From Dichotomocladium elegans (taxonomy: Eukaryota; Mucoromycota; Mucoromycetes; Mucorales; Lichtheimiaceae): a DNA stretch of 64,000 bases. The notes beneath the pieces were generated by a model. That model was given only the letters and a program-made list of their open reading frames with translations, was not told the origin of the DNA and ran no database searches. Of the stretch, positions 1-12,278 are shown piece by piece (within the stretch, counting starts at the first letter, position 1; every line of letters begins with the position of its first letter). Location of the stretch: positions 124,001 to 188,000 of the forward strand of contig JAIXMN010000028.1 in assembly GCA_025716815.1 (NCBI GenBank). Reading direction: 5' to 3'. A program made the position numbers and the translations under genes.

Positions 1-114
1 CAAAACATCAAGGTCGCACGCGATGCCATTGTCAGTCTTATTCTCGGTAGTCCTCCTGGCAAGGTGTATGCTTCCCTCCGAACTGTGTCTGCACGCATGA
101 AGGAACGTTTCTGA
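1..114 (+). CDS. PNO1: PNO1/DIM2 ribosome-assembly KH protein, last exon (5' partial)
   Basis: The first 37 codons read in frame to a TGA at 112-114. They give the C-terminus typical of PNO1 (Dim2/Rrp20): an ARDAIVSLILG helix, then PPGKVYASLRTV and a terminal KERF. PNO1 is a KH-domain RNA-binding protein of the pre-40S particle that recruits Dim1 and guards the 3' end of 18S rRNA in nucleolus and cytoplasm (family knowledge). Only the end of the KH-like domain is present; the rest lies upstream of the window. The next gene converges on it, and the 550 bp between them hold no further coding signal. Confidence 0.85.
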   Translation, partial: QNIKVARDAIVSLILGSPPGKVYASLRTVSARMKERF

Positions 115-670
115 ATACGAGAACGAGAGCGAGAGAGACTGTATGTGTGTGAGCGTGTAAATATCGCCACCTACCAAGATCCAACACCCTATCTCAATAA
201 CGACAACAACAGCTACAGCAAGCAAAATTACCCACTGGTCATTCGTCTTCCTGTCCCGCCTTATTTTTCTTTGTCTCTGATTTTTTTTTCTGTTTCTTTT
301 CTTTGTAAAGCAATAATATTAAACTGTATAGCATATAAACATCAGCAACAACAGCCAAATGGATGGAAGCATTGTGTGGGTATGAATCGCATCGCGAAAT
401 GTCAGGAAAGAGGACATCCGGTTTGTCCCTTTTTAGCAGACAACGAAAAAGCATCGTAGAAGCGGGAGGGGGAATCATTTCCATTTTTAAATGATAAAAC
501 GCACTACAAGTGCGTACTGTGTATTTCATGGATAGGTAAGCATTTCTTTACAAGATGCTATAATCTCGATATGCAAAGATGGGTAGGAGGCAGTGACGGA
601 AATGACAAGACGGAGGATAGGAAATGATGGCGGATAGGGATAGGGGAGGTACGATACGTAGAATCTAGGC
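115..670. other. Intergenic, no gene seen
   Basis: Convergent 3' region between PNO1 (+) and GCV1 (-). It contains T-rich and A-rich runs around 260-320, plausible 3' UTR or poly(A) context. The open frames here show no family motif and no coherent splice structure. Confidence 0.5.
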
Positions 671-2122
671 TTATTTGTGGTACTTTGCCTCAACGAAGGG
701 CATCTTGGTAATGACAGCATCCTGGACTTTGTTGCGCACCTTGACGCTCAACTCTGTGCCGCGCTTGTGGAGGCCGTCCTTGACGTAACCCATCGCAATG
801 TTCTTCTTCAGGCAAGGCGAGGGGCAGCCGGAGGTAACCTTACCAACGACGTTGCCGTCCTTATCCAAAATTTCGGCACCCTCACGAGCAGGCGCGCCCT
901 GCACAGTCAAGCCGACACGTCGGCGTTTGATCAGACTCTTGTCCTTGATCTGGGCCAAAATATGCTCCGAGCCGAGGAATCCACCGGTCTCACGACGCGA
1001 TTTGGCTATGGTGCAAATGACACATGTTATTCATTTTTTGGCGGCCTCCCTTCGAACGCCCTTCCCCCCCTCCCTCTGACCAGCCAGTAAAAGATCACTT
1101 ACGAATTGTCCACGTCAAGCCGGCCTCAATGGGGGTCGTAGTATCGTCAATATCGTTGCCGTAGAGGCAGAGACCAGCCTCAAGACGGAGACTGTCGCGG
1201 GCACCCAAACCTGCAAGTTCAACGTCGGGATGGGCCAGGAGCTTCTCCGTGATCGACAGGATGGCCTCAGTGGGGATCGAAAGCTCAAAGCCGTCTTCGC
1301 CGGTGTAGCCGGAGCGGGCAACGTGGCAAGGCACGCTATCCAAGTCCATGAGACGACCGTGCATGAATCCAAAATCATCCAGGCTTTTCCCGACCAATTT
1401 CTCCAGAGCGTCGGCGGCCCTGGGGCCCTGGATGGCAATCAGCGAGTGGTCCTCAATCACCTGCAGGTCGACGTCGCCACCCTTGTTTTGGAAGTCCGAG
1501 AGATGCTTGCGGATGTGTGCAAGATCTTTGTCGGCACATGCAGCATTAGAGACCACATAGAGCTGTTCCTCTTGCTGCATGATAATCGTGTCATCGATGA
1601 TGCCGCCCTGCTCATTTGTGAACAGCGAGAGAGTACCCTGACCGACAGGGAGTTGGTGCAGATCAGCTACAACAAGGGTCTCGAAAAACTTCTTGCGGTC
1701 CTTGCCAACAACACTAATCACACATATACCGCCACCCCCCCATATAACTTGTCAATGTGCAGCCCTTTGTCCATCCGCATTCCTCGTACTTACCGTGTCT
1801 GCAGCATATGCGAAACGTCAAAGATCGAAGCTTTTTCGCGCGTGTGCAGGTGCGACGCAAGCATACCCATGTTCTTGTATTGGACAGGCATAGCATAGCC
1901 CGCAAACGGAACCATCTTGCCGCCCTGCTGAACGTGGAAATCGTACAATGCGGTCTTCTTGAGCTATTTCCAACGCGTTCCGGTTTAGCAACTGCTGTCC
2001 AAGTCCCTGTTGGGGGGCGGTTATTTCTGGTTTACCTTCTGCTCGGGAGCAGCTGCTGCTGCGGCGTAGGAACGTCGACCTGCCGATCGGGCTGCAATGG
2101 AGGTGATGCGGCTGTAAAGCAT
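671..2122 (-). CDS. GCV1: Aminomethyltransferase, glycine cleavage system T protein (mitochondrial)
   Basis: Four exons (2036-2122, 1794-1963, 1103-1713, 671-1005) sum to 401 codons, 400 aa, the normal size for mitochondrial GcvT. Exon 1 encodes an Arg/Ser/Ala-rich N-terminus ([19 protein letters not shown]) that looks like a mitochondrial presequence. The mature part starts [19 protein letters not shown] and carries DVSHM, the [11 protein letters not shown] loop and [12 protein letters not shown], all hallmarks of the folate-binding GCV_T fold; the C-terminal beta-barrel domain is in the last exon. It transfers the aminomethyl group from the H-protein lipoyl arm to tetrahydrofolate, releasing ammonia. 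Phases match at all three GT-AG introns (72, 80, 97 nt). The + frames over it are antisense shadows. Confidence 0.95.
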
Positions 2123-2362
2123 TGGGGTGGGAGTGGGAGAAGAGAAGAAAAGGAGAAGAGAGGCGTAAAGTAACCAAAGGTGGCAGCGCAAAAAAAAGTT
2201 TTATTTTATTTGTAAAGGAAAACTTTTGCGATAGGTTTCTTGCCTTTACTCGGTGGAATCGGACAAGCCGTTTATGGAAGAGGTACCCTTGGCGATAGCT
2301 ACCACATCTCTTTTTCTTTTTTTTTACTCGGTGGAATCGGACTTGCATGGCCTTCTAGGTCT

Positions 2363-4158
2363 TTAATCGACTAGCTTTTTGAGCTCGTCTAACCGCTGGC
2401 GTATGCCTTGACGGTCCTGTTCGCTCTCGTCGTACTTTGCCTTTATCTCTGCCACCATATTCTCCATGTAGGCCATTTGATCCTCCAGCGCTGAGTTCCG
2501 CTGCACGAGCGCGGCGTTCTTGGTCACCAGGATTTCCATTTCCTCCTTCATCCTCGTCTCGATCTCGTTTGGCAGCGTCAACAGGGCTTTCTTCAGATCC
2601 TGGGATTGTTGCCGGAGAGCGTCGTTCTCGTCATTGACTCTCGCTATATCCATCTTGGATTCAATAAGTTCGTTGGCGATATGTGCGTGCTCCTTGCTGA
2701 TCTCAGTCAGACTATTCTCCAAACTCCGGATCGTCTCTGACAAGGCCTTATTCTGCTTCTTAAGGGTCTCAATGGCTTCTGCCTCGCTGTGAGCCCGCGC
2801 TGCTTCGATGCGATACTCCTTAGCTAACCGGTTGAACCGTTTCGGTGATACCTTGATCATATATGCGTCTCGGATGAGATCGGATGCATTGTCTAGATAT
2901 GCGTCTAGCATATCGTTCTTAAGATAATTAACAAGCAAATCGAATTCGAGACTCAGGATGGTGGCCTGGTTCTTTTGGATCAAAGCGAGACCGAAGCTGT
3001 AGATAGACTGAATGCCCTCGACGAGAAAAATGTCGTATATGCGATAGACAAACTCGAGTGGGTATCGGTAGGCAAAGAGTGTCAGGAACCACTGGGAGGC
3101 ATACATGGAGGACCGGATGCCTTGATATTCAAAGTGGCGATGGACGTGGGGGAGGTGGTCATGCAGAATGCCGTCAAACTGATATAATCGCTGGTGGAGA
3201 AGGTCGAGCTGCGGAGTAAAATGTCCGCGTAGTTCATAACGCTGCATGAGCTGCACGAGGACGCAAAAGGCCTCCTCTTCAGGCATCTATGATTCTCTAT
3301 CAATTGTCTTTCCTTGTTCTTTATGTCCATGATAGCACCAACGCTTACATTCAAGAGTAATGGCCCAGCAATAAATGAAATGCCCTGGCAATAGCCCACA
3401 TCAGGATCGTAGAGCGAATAGGCTTTAACGACATTGAACAGCGCCTCCTGGCCCTCTTTGCTCTGAAAGTATGCATGGTTGGGAAACGTTCGAGGCAAAT
3501 CGCGCGTGATGGCCTTCTCGTAGACAGAGTCTTCATTTATCAGCTTTAAATACTTTTCTTCGAGGCTGGGATTTTTGGAGTTGGCAAAGAGCTGCCAAAT
3601 CATGCCGCGTAATGAGGACGGTACCCCTCGTTGGATCTGAACCGATAGCATTTTCTTTTCCGACTTGGTGACGCTCCCGAAGTCCGACACCACCTTGGAC
3701 CAAAACTCTATTCTCGCTCGCCCATGTTAATATTTTTTTGTTCTTAATTTTAGTTTTTCCCCATACTCACCCCAATCAATATTGTCATGTCCTCCTGGAT
3801 CATGATGCACTTCAGCATCTTTGTTCTCCTGCTCTACTGGCGGCGGTGCAGCCTCCTGAGAAACGACGCTTTTCTGAGTGATGGTAAGCCCTCTGTTCCG
3901 TCGTCGTGGTGCGGCGGTCTGATGTTCGTCTCGGGGCGCTTCTGTTGCGCGGTTGTTATTGTTGTCAAATGTTTCGATAGATTCGGTTGTGGTAGATTGG
4001 GCATCATCCCAAGACTTATCGTCAGAGTATGAGCTTTGCGAACGGACAGAGGGCGTGGTGCAGCCGTGCTTAGGCTTCGCATCGATCCTTACACCTGTTT
4101 CTATCGAGTCCTGCTCTTGATGTTCAGGTGGAGGTGGTGGAGAGGGGACGATAGTCAT
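2363..4158 (-). CDS. TBC-domain Rab GTPase-activating protein with C-terminal coiled coil (Gyp5/EVI5-like)
   Basis: Three exons (3771-4158, 3349-3707, 2363-3286) give 556 aa. Residues 1-125 are low-complexity and charged, with Pro and Asn runs. The TBC domain runs from about 130 to 350: it opens NIDWEFWSKVVSDFG, has RGVPSSLRGMIWQL, the arginine finger in ITRDLPRTFPNH, and the glutamine finger in GYCQGISF. Residues about 390-556 form a long heptad-rich coiled coil (EAEAIETLKKQNKALSETI onward). Gyp5/EVI5 proteins stimulate GTP hydrolysis on Ypt/Rab GTPases in exocytic and Golgi traffic; the coiled coil usually mediates dimerisation or targeting. Start is the first ATG of an open first exon. Both introns are 62-63 nt with matched phases. 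The exact Rab substrate cannot be read from sequence. Confidence 0.9.
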
Positions 4159-4517
4159 TATAATATTTTAGTGAAGGGAAAATGGGATTGAAGAAGAGGA
4201 TGGAAAAGGGAGAAAAGAGGAGTGAAAAGGAATACGGTTTCACTCGCACAAAATCTTAGCATTTCAGCTCTGCGCATATTCCAGATGGGGCATCTGCTCT
4301 GGTGGCGAAGGGTACAATGTTATTTATATTTTTAGAAATGCCCTATAATAATTAATTTTCAGCGCGTGGAAATATCACACGCGTGCGCGCGAGGCACCTT
4401 ACCAGGAACGGTGCAGCGCAACGAAACCCCGGAGGTGGGGGTGGGGAGGTGGAAGAGATGCTTGTTGTCGATAAACGCATACGAATGGTATGTATGCATA
4501 TCCATTCCAATCCACTC
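4159..4517. other. Intergenic, no gene seen
   Basis: Holds the upstream region of the TBC gene and the 3' flank of the histidine phosphatase. It is purine-rich at 4170-4240 (GAAAA-type runs), with no coding signal and no recognised repeat. Confidence 0.5.
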
Positions 4518-5340
4518 CTAGACGGCGATGGACATGCCTGACTTTTGAGTCTCGTCCAAATGCGTTGTTGAGTTGATGTATTCAACCACACCGTCATCTC
4601 CTCTGGAACCAATGCTTATCCGGGTGACCGCTGTGTTGCCATGTCGATACATTGATTGTGTGGGTTCCGCCCCTAAACGAAATCCAGCTGACTTGATCCA
4701 GTAAAGTGACAATATGTGCATTGGCCCACCGTGCGTCACAACAAGAATGTTTTGATACCCATTTGCGTTCGCTTCAGTAACAATTTCCAGATACGCCTCG
4801 ATTACGCGTGACGCAAACTCATTTTCGCTCTCTCCACCTGATCGCTTCACTAACTCGTTTACGTCTATCGATAGCCGTTTGCTTTCACTCGCAAGAAAAC
4901 CAACTGGATTTCCTGAAAGTTTGCCAAAATCGCGTTCCCGAAGTCCACGTTTATAAATTACCGGGGTCGCTGCGCTCTGATAGTGGAGGATGGCTTCCAA
5001 TGTCTGGTTCGGTGAAGTATATACAAGCAAAATATCATTGTCTTTAAAAAACGCGTGATGTTTTTTCGTTCTTTGAAACAAACCTCTTTGCACCGAGTCA
5101 AATCGCTGCAATACATTGCATCAAACTCTTCGGATTGTAAGCGGTGACCAACCAGCATGGCCTGCCGAAGCCCTCGCTCGTTCAGCGTTGTGTCTATTGA
5201 TTAGTCCAAGTATGAGCAGCTGCTCTTGGAAAATAAAGCCTGAAGAAGCTAATGGGCATGCCAGTTTGTCCTTGAAGCCTGCGATCATTATTCGCATCGG
5301 TATTCCCGTGACGCACAAAGGTAATGGTCTTGGGCCTCAT
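4518..5340 (-). CDS. Histidine phosphatase superfamily (phosphoglycerate mutase-like, TIGAR/F26BPase type)
   Basis: Three exons (5262-5340, 5084-5193, 4518-5003) give 224 aa. The N-terminus MRPKTITFVRHGNTDANN holds the phosphate-accepting RHG histidine. LQGQTDTTLNERG, CSDLTRCKE and LRERDFGKLSG follow, and the second catalytic histidine is in VVTHGGPMHILSL. The order and spacing match small acid/sugar phosphatases of the RHG family, such as TIGAR or fructose-2,6-bisphosphatase-like proteins; substrate unknown. The first intron (5194-5261) has no GT donor: CTG|GCATGC joined to the AG before ACACAACG gives the family-typical sequence, so it is read as GC-AG. Start is the only in-frame ATG upstream of the RHG motif. 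It lies 130 bp from the divergent TMEM97-like start. Confidence 0.88.
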
Positions 5341-5470
5341 GAAGGTTTCAAGTTTAGTGCAACTGGCTGCAAAATAGCCTTTCAACTCCGTTTTATCACC
5401 GTTGTTCAACACGCCAGAGTTGGGGAGGTCTAGTCAGGTACTCCGCTTTTTCCTCTAACCGAGAGAGATA
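5341..5470. promoter_or_regulatory. Short divergent (bidirectional) promoter region
   Basis: Only 130 bp separate the start codons of the phosphatase (-) and the TMEM97-like gene (+). All 5' UTRs and core promoter elements of both genes must fit here. I see no clear TATA box. That the promoter is shared is inferred from geometry alone. Confidence 0.5.
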
Positions 5471-6105
5471 ATGCATAGCTCCGGATCCCAATCGCTCCTC
5501 TCGCGACCACTCGATCTTTTGTACTTTGGTTACTTTGCTTCGCACATTCCGGTGACACTCTTGGTGGATCTACAATCGTTATATCCGAAAGACTGGATTC
5601 CGCAAGTGCTCCAGGATGTGCTCGCATGGTATCTGGCATTGTACAAAGATCCTATCTTGGCTCCGCCGACACCGTTCCTTTGGTTTCAGAGTTTTGTTCT
5701 GTGCGAAGCACTTCTTCAGCTTCCTTTCTTCTTCGTGGCGTGCTATGGATTATCGAAGAGTAAGTGTGGAGACAGGTACAGAAGCACTCGGGACAGGAAA
5801 CTGATTGTTTTCATTTTAGACAGTAGCTCCATCCGACTCCCCATGATCGGTATGTAATTGAATATGCTTCAATTGTTGGATATTGACTTTTCTTTTCAGT
5901 TTATGGCGCCCATGTCGCCACGACCGTTATCCCCTGCATTGCTGAGACGGTATTCAACCAGCATTTTGAACTCACGCAGATGGAACGGTTGACTCTCTGT
6001 GGATTCTACCTGCCCTACTTTATCATACCTTGCATCATGATGATTGATTCGTATCGACGCGTGTCAAAGGCGCTAATGGCCAAGAAGACGAGCAAATCCG
6101 ATTGA
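5471..6105 (+). CDS. TMEM97/sigma-2 receptor-like EXPERA-domain membrane protein
   Basis: Three exons (5471-5759, 5820-5849, 5900-6105) give 174 aa, the usual length of TMEM97-like proteins. Four hydrophobic segments are visible: LLYFGYFASHIPVTLLVDL, FVLCEALLQLPFFFVACYGL, the GAHVATTVIPCIAE stretch, and LPYFIIPCIMMI. The C-terminal tail is Lys-rich (KALMAKKTSKSD), an ER-retention style ending. EXPERA proteins are ER membrane proteins related to EBP and linked to sterol and ceramide handling; here the exact ligand is unknown. The middle exon is only 30 nt. Both introns (60 and 50 nt) are canonical and in matching phase 1. Confidence 0.9.
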
Positions 6106-6504
6106 AGATGACGGTATCTTCTGTTTAGTATCAAAGTAAAGCAATGATGATAACTGGGTCAATAAAGGATGATCCACCAGTATAGTAAACAAAATTGTAG
6201 TTGCTACATGCGTAGTTTGGTCCTTTAGATTCACATCATGCCGACAGAAATCCAATTAAGACTATTCGAGTGTCTTGGGACCCTTACAAGGCAGTTCGTT
6301 CTAAAGTACCCGTAGCAAGGTTTATTCGATCATTTTTTATCCGTTAAAAACATAGTGCAAGCGTTTCTACTTTGAATAGCTTTAGATTTTCATCATTAGT
6401 GCGGCGCGTGGCCTGTCCTTGAAATTTAGCCACAGTCAATTTCATGTCCCACCGCTTACTCACACACCGTTGACCCTCCTTCAGCCGGCCACGACTAAAT
6501 CAGG
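6106..6504. other. Intergenic, no gene seen
   Basis: Tandem spacer between the TMEM97-like gene and BUD32 (same strand). No coherent frame, repeat or RNA gene was recognised. Confidence 0.5.
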
Positions 6505-7531
<1,027 letters not shown>

Positions 7532-8578
7532 CCTTGCTAGTTTCATGTACCATATCAATATTATTCGGACGGCTATGTTGAGAAAGGATGAAAAGTACCG
7601 ACATAGTCCGTCAAATCGATGGCAGGACTAAGTTTGAGAATATCTATTAAAGAAGTACAACGCGAACTGACTATCAGGAACATGAAATGTCTGTTGGAGC
7701 AAAGTCGAATTGACTGGACTATAGCGTCGCAGGATTTTAAAAATGGAGCCTTTGAACTCCATCCTTTCATACATCTTGCAGGAGTAGCCCTGAGCTCGTT
7801 GCGGCGGTCATCTTCAAGGAAAGAATACAGAGATACGCTAAAAGAAGTAATTCAAGCGCAAATGTCGAAGTTGATCTTCATGTACATTAGCAGCAAGAAC
7901 ACTTTAGGGAAGTAGAAACAAAGGTCTTTTTTCATGCTGCAGTGGCCATTACTGCAGTGAACAGAACGTGACTGATACAGTCGGAAGCTTTCTAAACGTC
8001 AGCTTAAGATCCTGACCTTGACCTGGTTAGTGTATTTCGGCTAGCTGTGTTTTAACCCTGCTTTGTTCATCGGGATGTTGGCACAGCGACATCAGGGTCA
8101 CCGCTGCATGATCGACTGACCATGAGATGTATTCTATGCGGGAAGTAAACAGACAGAGGAGGGCACGCCTCCTGATCAACGACACAATTCAACATAATCC
8201 ATAGGCTCAGAACAGCCACAGCTTTCAAGAACATCGCCATGTCCATACAAAAAGAAAGAGAAGTTCTGTAACTCTAGAACTGGCAGATTGCGACTTGACT
8301 TTGGGATGTGATTTATAAGGGAACCGAGTTGGACATATGACAACATGTTCGAGCGAGCGTGTATCATCGCAAAGAGAAGGTGGCTAGACCCAGTCTCTGT
8401 GTTATTCGTTGTCAAAGCCGTGTCTCCGACTCTAATGTAAAAGAAAACCATGATACACGAATTCGCCCTGCGGCTACGTAGACCCTTTGGGCTGAATTTT
8501 TTTTAATGGCAGAGGCTTACGATAAGGTAATAATGTTTGCGTGAAGTGCGTACGTAACAATAAGGTGAGGATGGATGG
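7532..8578. other. Convergent intergenic region; only weak ORFs
   Basis: Lies between the 3' ends of BUD32 (+) and the DUF4203 gene (-). An ATG frame at 7619-7915 (+, 98 codons) and one at 8176-8451 (-, 91 codons) are open. Neither shows a family motif, a signal peptide or splice-supported extension, so I do not call them genes. Extended 3' UTRs or a decayed gene are possible. Confidence 0.4.
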
Positions 8579-9627
8579 TTATGCTGATGGATTCGGAGCC
8601 GATGCAGCATCTGCATTTGCTTCAGCTTCCTCATCCGCTTTTTTTACATCTGCTACTGGGGCGCTGTCTCTGTTGGATACAAGCTGCCATGCCATTGCAA
8701 TTAAGCACATCACACCGGTGACACTGAGCAAGGCATAGATGCGTGGATTCAAGACATAGTGCATACGATGATTTCCGTCGAGGATAGCCCTAATGCCGGT
8801 CAGATAGCCTGTGTGGGCCAAGAAATCGACTCCAACCATAAAAGCATAGGCGCCTGACATGGAGGTACAAAACAGCGGTACATAAAGCTTTTCAAGCCAA
8901 ATCACGGCTGCCAACATCATCGGAAGAATGGCAATAAAGCTAGCTCGACCTATTGGCTTGGATCAATGTCAGATACGCGTCAATGGCCATTTTCTCCCTT
9001 TCTTCTGTACACATCTCGGCCGCTCTCCCCCCTCCTTGACATACATTTGCGATGACCAAATCCTCCCTCCAACAGAGTATGTATAATGCCAAAGCTAGCC
9101 CTCCGAGAGCTAAAGCGTTAGGTAAGGACTGGGCGATAACAGGCTTGTGATAATCCGGTCTACATAATCCTTCGTTACCTCCTAACAGACAGGTGGCTGC
9201 ATGCGCAAGAACGATGCAGATTCCAGCACCGAGAATTCCAAGGCCTGCAGGCACGACAATCATCGTAACGCTGTCATGGCTATTATAACCTCCAACCGGT
9301 CGTTGATTGATCAGGCCTGTCCAGGTTATAAGCCCTGCGGGGAGATCATGGACCATCAGAAAACCTCTTAATCCCCTCGCACTGCAAACAAAATGAGATC
9401 CTTCAAGTCACTTGCCGAAAATAACGAACCCAGTTATCCCCGCTGTTAGTTTTGGTATGCGCACTCCCAAGAAACATAAACAAAGGCCTATTACGATGAG
9501 AACAGCACCTGCTACTCCCATTGCAGGAGTGATATATTGACCTCCATAGGTCGCAGCTTAAGTCGATTTCCTTTTAGTTTCTTCTTCATTGCTCGTCATT
9601 TGCTATCATCTCACCTTCGTTGTTCAT
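8579..9627 (-). CDS. DUF4203 / TMEM198-like multi-pass membrane protein
   Basis: Five exons (9615-9627, 9412-9556, 9179-9381, 9041-9109, 8579-8949) give 266 aa. After an N-terminal MNNEAATYGGQYITPAMG come repeated hydrophobic segments (VAGAVLIVIGLCLCFLGVRI, TMIVVPAGLGILGAGICIV, LGGLALALYIL, FIAILPMMLAAVIW and more). About seven membrane spans are likely, matching the DUF4203 (TM7SF3/TMEM198) fold. The last 35 residues are hydrophilic and Ala/Glu/Asp-rich. Function is unknown; TMEM198 members have been tied to Wnt signalling in animals. The first exon is tiny, and a longer 5' end with a signal peptide (open frame 9700-9957) cannot be excluded. Exon 4 may use an acceptor 9 nt further downstream. 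Confidence 0.7.
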
Positions 9628-9983
9628 TTGCGCAGTATGAATGGTATCGAGAAAGAACTGGGACAATGAATAAATAAAACTGAGAAAGAGGGGAAGGAAT
9701 TAGGATGTGGTCGGTTTTTCAGGTAGAAATAGGCCTATGTTTAGTAAAAAATGGGCCCCGTGTATCTTGACATCGGTACATCCCATCAAGGTAATCCGAT
9801 GATCACGTGCGCATAATAATGATATTTTCTCCTGCTCCATGAACATGTCCTTCCCAGGAGACAAAGCCGTAGTGAGAAGCATCGTTTTATAATACAGACA
9901 TACACCAACAAAAATCACGAGAAATACACACAAAGGCTTGTTGCCAAGACATCTCATGACGGGATGTTGTCAAGAGGCTCTAT

Positions 9984-11673
9984 TTATTGGGTGCAACCTG
10001 GCTGCGAGTTCTCGGTCTCAGCTACACATGGATCAGAAGTCATGAGTCATCGTTTTGTAATTTACATGCCCACTTGACTTACACGGTGCTTTGGTGACTC
10101 GATTTCGTCGCCTCCGTTTCGTCTCTTCGATTAATAAGTCGAACTGATCTTTGTATGCACGATGTACTCTAGAATCGAGGTTAAGGATTTGACAGATTTA
10201 CACTGCTATTCTCTTCCAGTTCTCAACAAGTTTCAAAAGGATATTATGCTCATCCATGTTGGATGCTATCCGTTGGCCGCGTTGGCCACTGTTATATGCG
10301 AGCTCAAGCTCTGCCAGCTGTCGTCTAAGTTCGGATCCATTCACAGGATGTGCAGCATCCTTATTCGCATAATATAAGGTCACGTATTCCTTGTGCCTCC
10401 ACACAAGCATCTGTTTATCGCCCCAATCCGGTAATTCCAGATCCTACGCAAAGATACCCTTTGAATCCAAACATCCTGATATGAATAGTACGGGAATTCA
10501 TCTTACCCTCAGTATCTTTTGCAGGTCCTTGTGCTTCAGCATATCGTACACGAGCTTCACAGGCTTTTTATCGGGAATATCCTTTCTACGTGGCCAAAAA
10601 AAATAAGCATAGAAGGTATCAGGCGGAGCATTGAGTGAGAGTGTGTACTTGCAATGATGCTCTGGTCCGACCTAATGTCAGGGAAAGAGGTGATGATCCT
10701 ACAGTCTGAAGACAGAGACATGAATTCGATGGATCCTATTCGCTTCTATAATCAATATTACCCGCGTTGAAGATGATGCGGAAACTGACGGTGATGGGAT
10801 GAAGCTGGAATCTCCTCGCATACATCGATCGAGATGGGCATTGATGACACTCTGCTTCATTGTCTGAGAGCATATTGGACAAAGGACATCGGATTCTTCT
10901 AGAGGTGCAAAGCTTGAATCATCAGGATCGCTATATCTCTGTTTCTTTATAAGCGCATATTGTTCTTGCCTGTCAAATCAATCATTTCAGCTGGTGGAGG
11001 TACAGGTCTGTGTTCCGGAGGATTCGGTGAAACATGATTAGAGGAAGCAGCTGGAAAGAAATCTCCAGACTTGTCGTCATTCGCAGCGATTGATGGCTCA
11101 GGAATAGGTAGGGTTTGCATTTGATTCTGTTTTTGTTGGATACGTTGCGATCGTCGACTGTCTAAAAACTGATCTTCAGCAGAACTATTGTTAGAATCCG
11201 CTGAGGTTGCATGTGATATTGGAACTGCAGACGATCCATAGTGTTGCGGCGTATTAGCAAGGGGTGTTGTAGAAAATGGGGCGTTTTGCAATTGAATGAT
11301 GAGTTGCCTGGGACAAAACAAAGTATTGGCATTAGAATAGCTGCGGATACGCAAACGTTATAAACGCCTCGCCCACCCACACACACCCGCACACGCAATA
11401 CTACTACCGAACTGCTGAGCGCCAGTTATTTACACAGTCGTCCAGCACACCATTGCGAACAAGTTTTGACTCGTCGGCTGGGGTACGGCAAGTAGGACAG
11501 TGTCGTTCCTGAGTAAGTCGACGTCGAATACAAACTGAACAGAATGAATGGACGCAGGTTGTCAGCTGAACAGGGGTTGTAAAGAGTTCTTTGCATATTG
11601 CGCAGCGAAAATCATGGTCGAGCTTTTGAAGTTTCGGGTCTTTGAAATCGGTGGGGTCATCAACGTCTTCCAT
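9984..11673 (-). CDS. RAD18: RAD18 E3 ubiquitin ligase (PCNA mono-ubiquitination)
   Basis: Eight exons (11408-11673, 10970-11307, 10762-10898, 10649-10705, 10507-10581, 10204-10443, 10083-10143, 9984-10021) sum to 404 codons, 403 aa. Residues about 20-60 are a C3HC4 RING (CAICKELF, CVHSFCSVCIRR, CPTCR). A Ser/Pro-rich linker ends in a MIDLT acidic motif. A UBZ4 zinc finger follows (CPICSQTMK, HLDRC), then a SAP-type helix pair (KLVYDMLKHKDLQKILRDL), and a basic tail (EETKRRRRNR). RAD18 with RAD6 mono-ubiquitinates PCNA at stalled forks and recruits translesion polymerases. Intron 2 (10899-10969) is GC-AG (CAG|GCAAGA); using it restores the frame from MIDLT into the UBZ finger. The SAP-linked exon junctions 4-7 are the least certain. 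Confidence 0.9.
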
Positions 11674-12278
11674 TGCAGATATTGACGAGAAAGGTAAAAA
11701 ATAGGTCAAAGAAACACCTTATTTCGAACAATGCGCGTATTTTTGTGCGCGCTCTCACTGCGGGAGACACGCGCTGAATATTTTTTTTTCTTGTGAAACA
11801 CAGAGCAGCATTCTGGCGTTTGGTACGGAAGAACCCTTTCCCATACTGGTTTCGTTTCTTCCCTAGTTCGAAAGCCAACAGACTGTTAGTTTTTCGACAG
11901 CCTGTCAGTAGACACTTTAGGAGCAAAAGGTTAATACCATAAGGAATTCGTGCCGCTATGCAGCATTTCATTTCCAATGATTGTGTGTCAAATGACAATA
12001 TTTTCTTTCGACATGTTTCCAAGGATATCAATTTGCATTAGGTAATTGCAATGTTTCATGTCGGCATAAGCCATTGCAGTTTTGGAACGAGTCTACTTGC
12101 GGTTCCTAAGTGGGATAACCCAATCAAAGTTGCCTATATGTCGTGCGTGGTTTTATTCTGGAATCGATCGAACAATTCCAAAGTTTGCAAGCATTGCATT
12201 ATATAAAGGAAGGGAAATGTTTCCCGCTGCTGGTATCAATCCATCTCTCCCCAATTTACTAGACGCCTATCAAAAGCA
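11674..12278. promoter_or_regulatory. Divergent upstream region of RAD18 and secreted protein 1; TATA-like box
   Basis: About 600 bp between divergent start codons. ATTATATAAAGG at about 12198-12209 sits about 75 bp before the secreted-protein start and is a good TATA-box candidate. The open frame at 11660-12031 (-) has no family match and overlaps RAD18's 5' UTR. Confidence 0.4.

Noticed and set aside
677..1090. Long + strand frames over the GCV1 region (677-1090, 1230-1898)
   Set aside because: They are antisense to exons whose translation matches GcvT throughout.
9406..9420. A GC donor (CG|GCAAGT) in the DUF4203 gene
   Set aside because: The phase does not fit the next exon. The GT five bases on (GGCAA|GTGACT) keeps the frame, so it was not counted among the GC-AG introns.
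10169..10201. A 33-nt intron near the end of RAD18
   Set aside because: A 60-nt intron (GTGTAA to GATCAG) fits in phase 0 and gives a better C-terminus.
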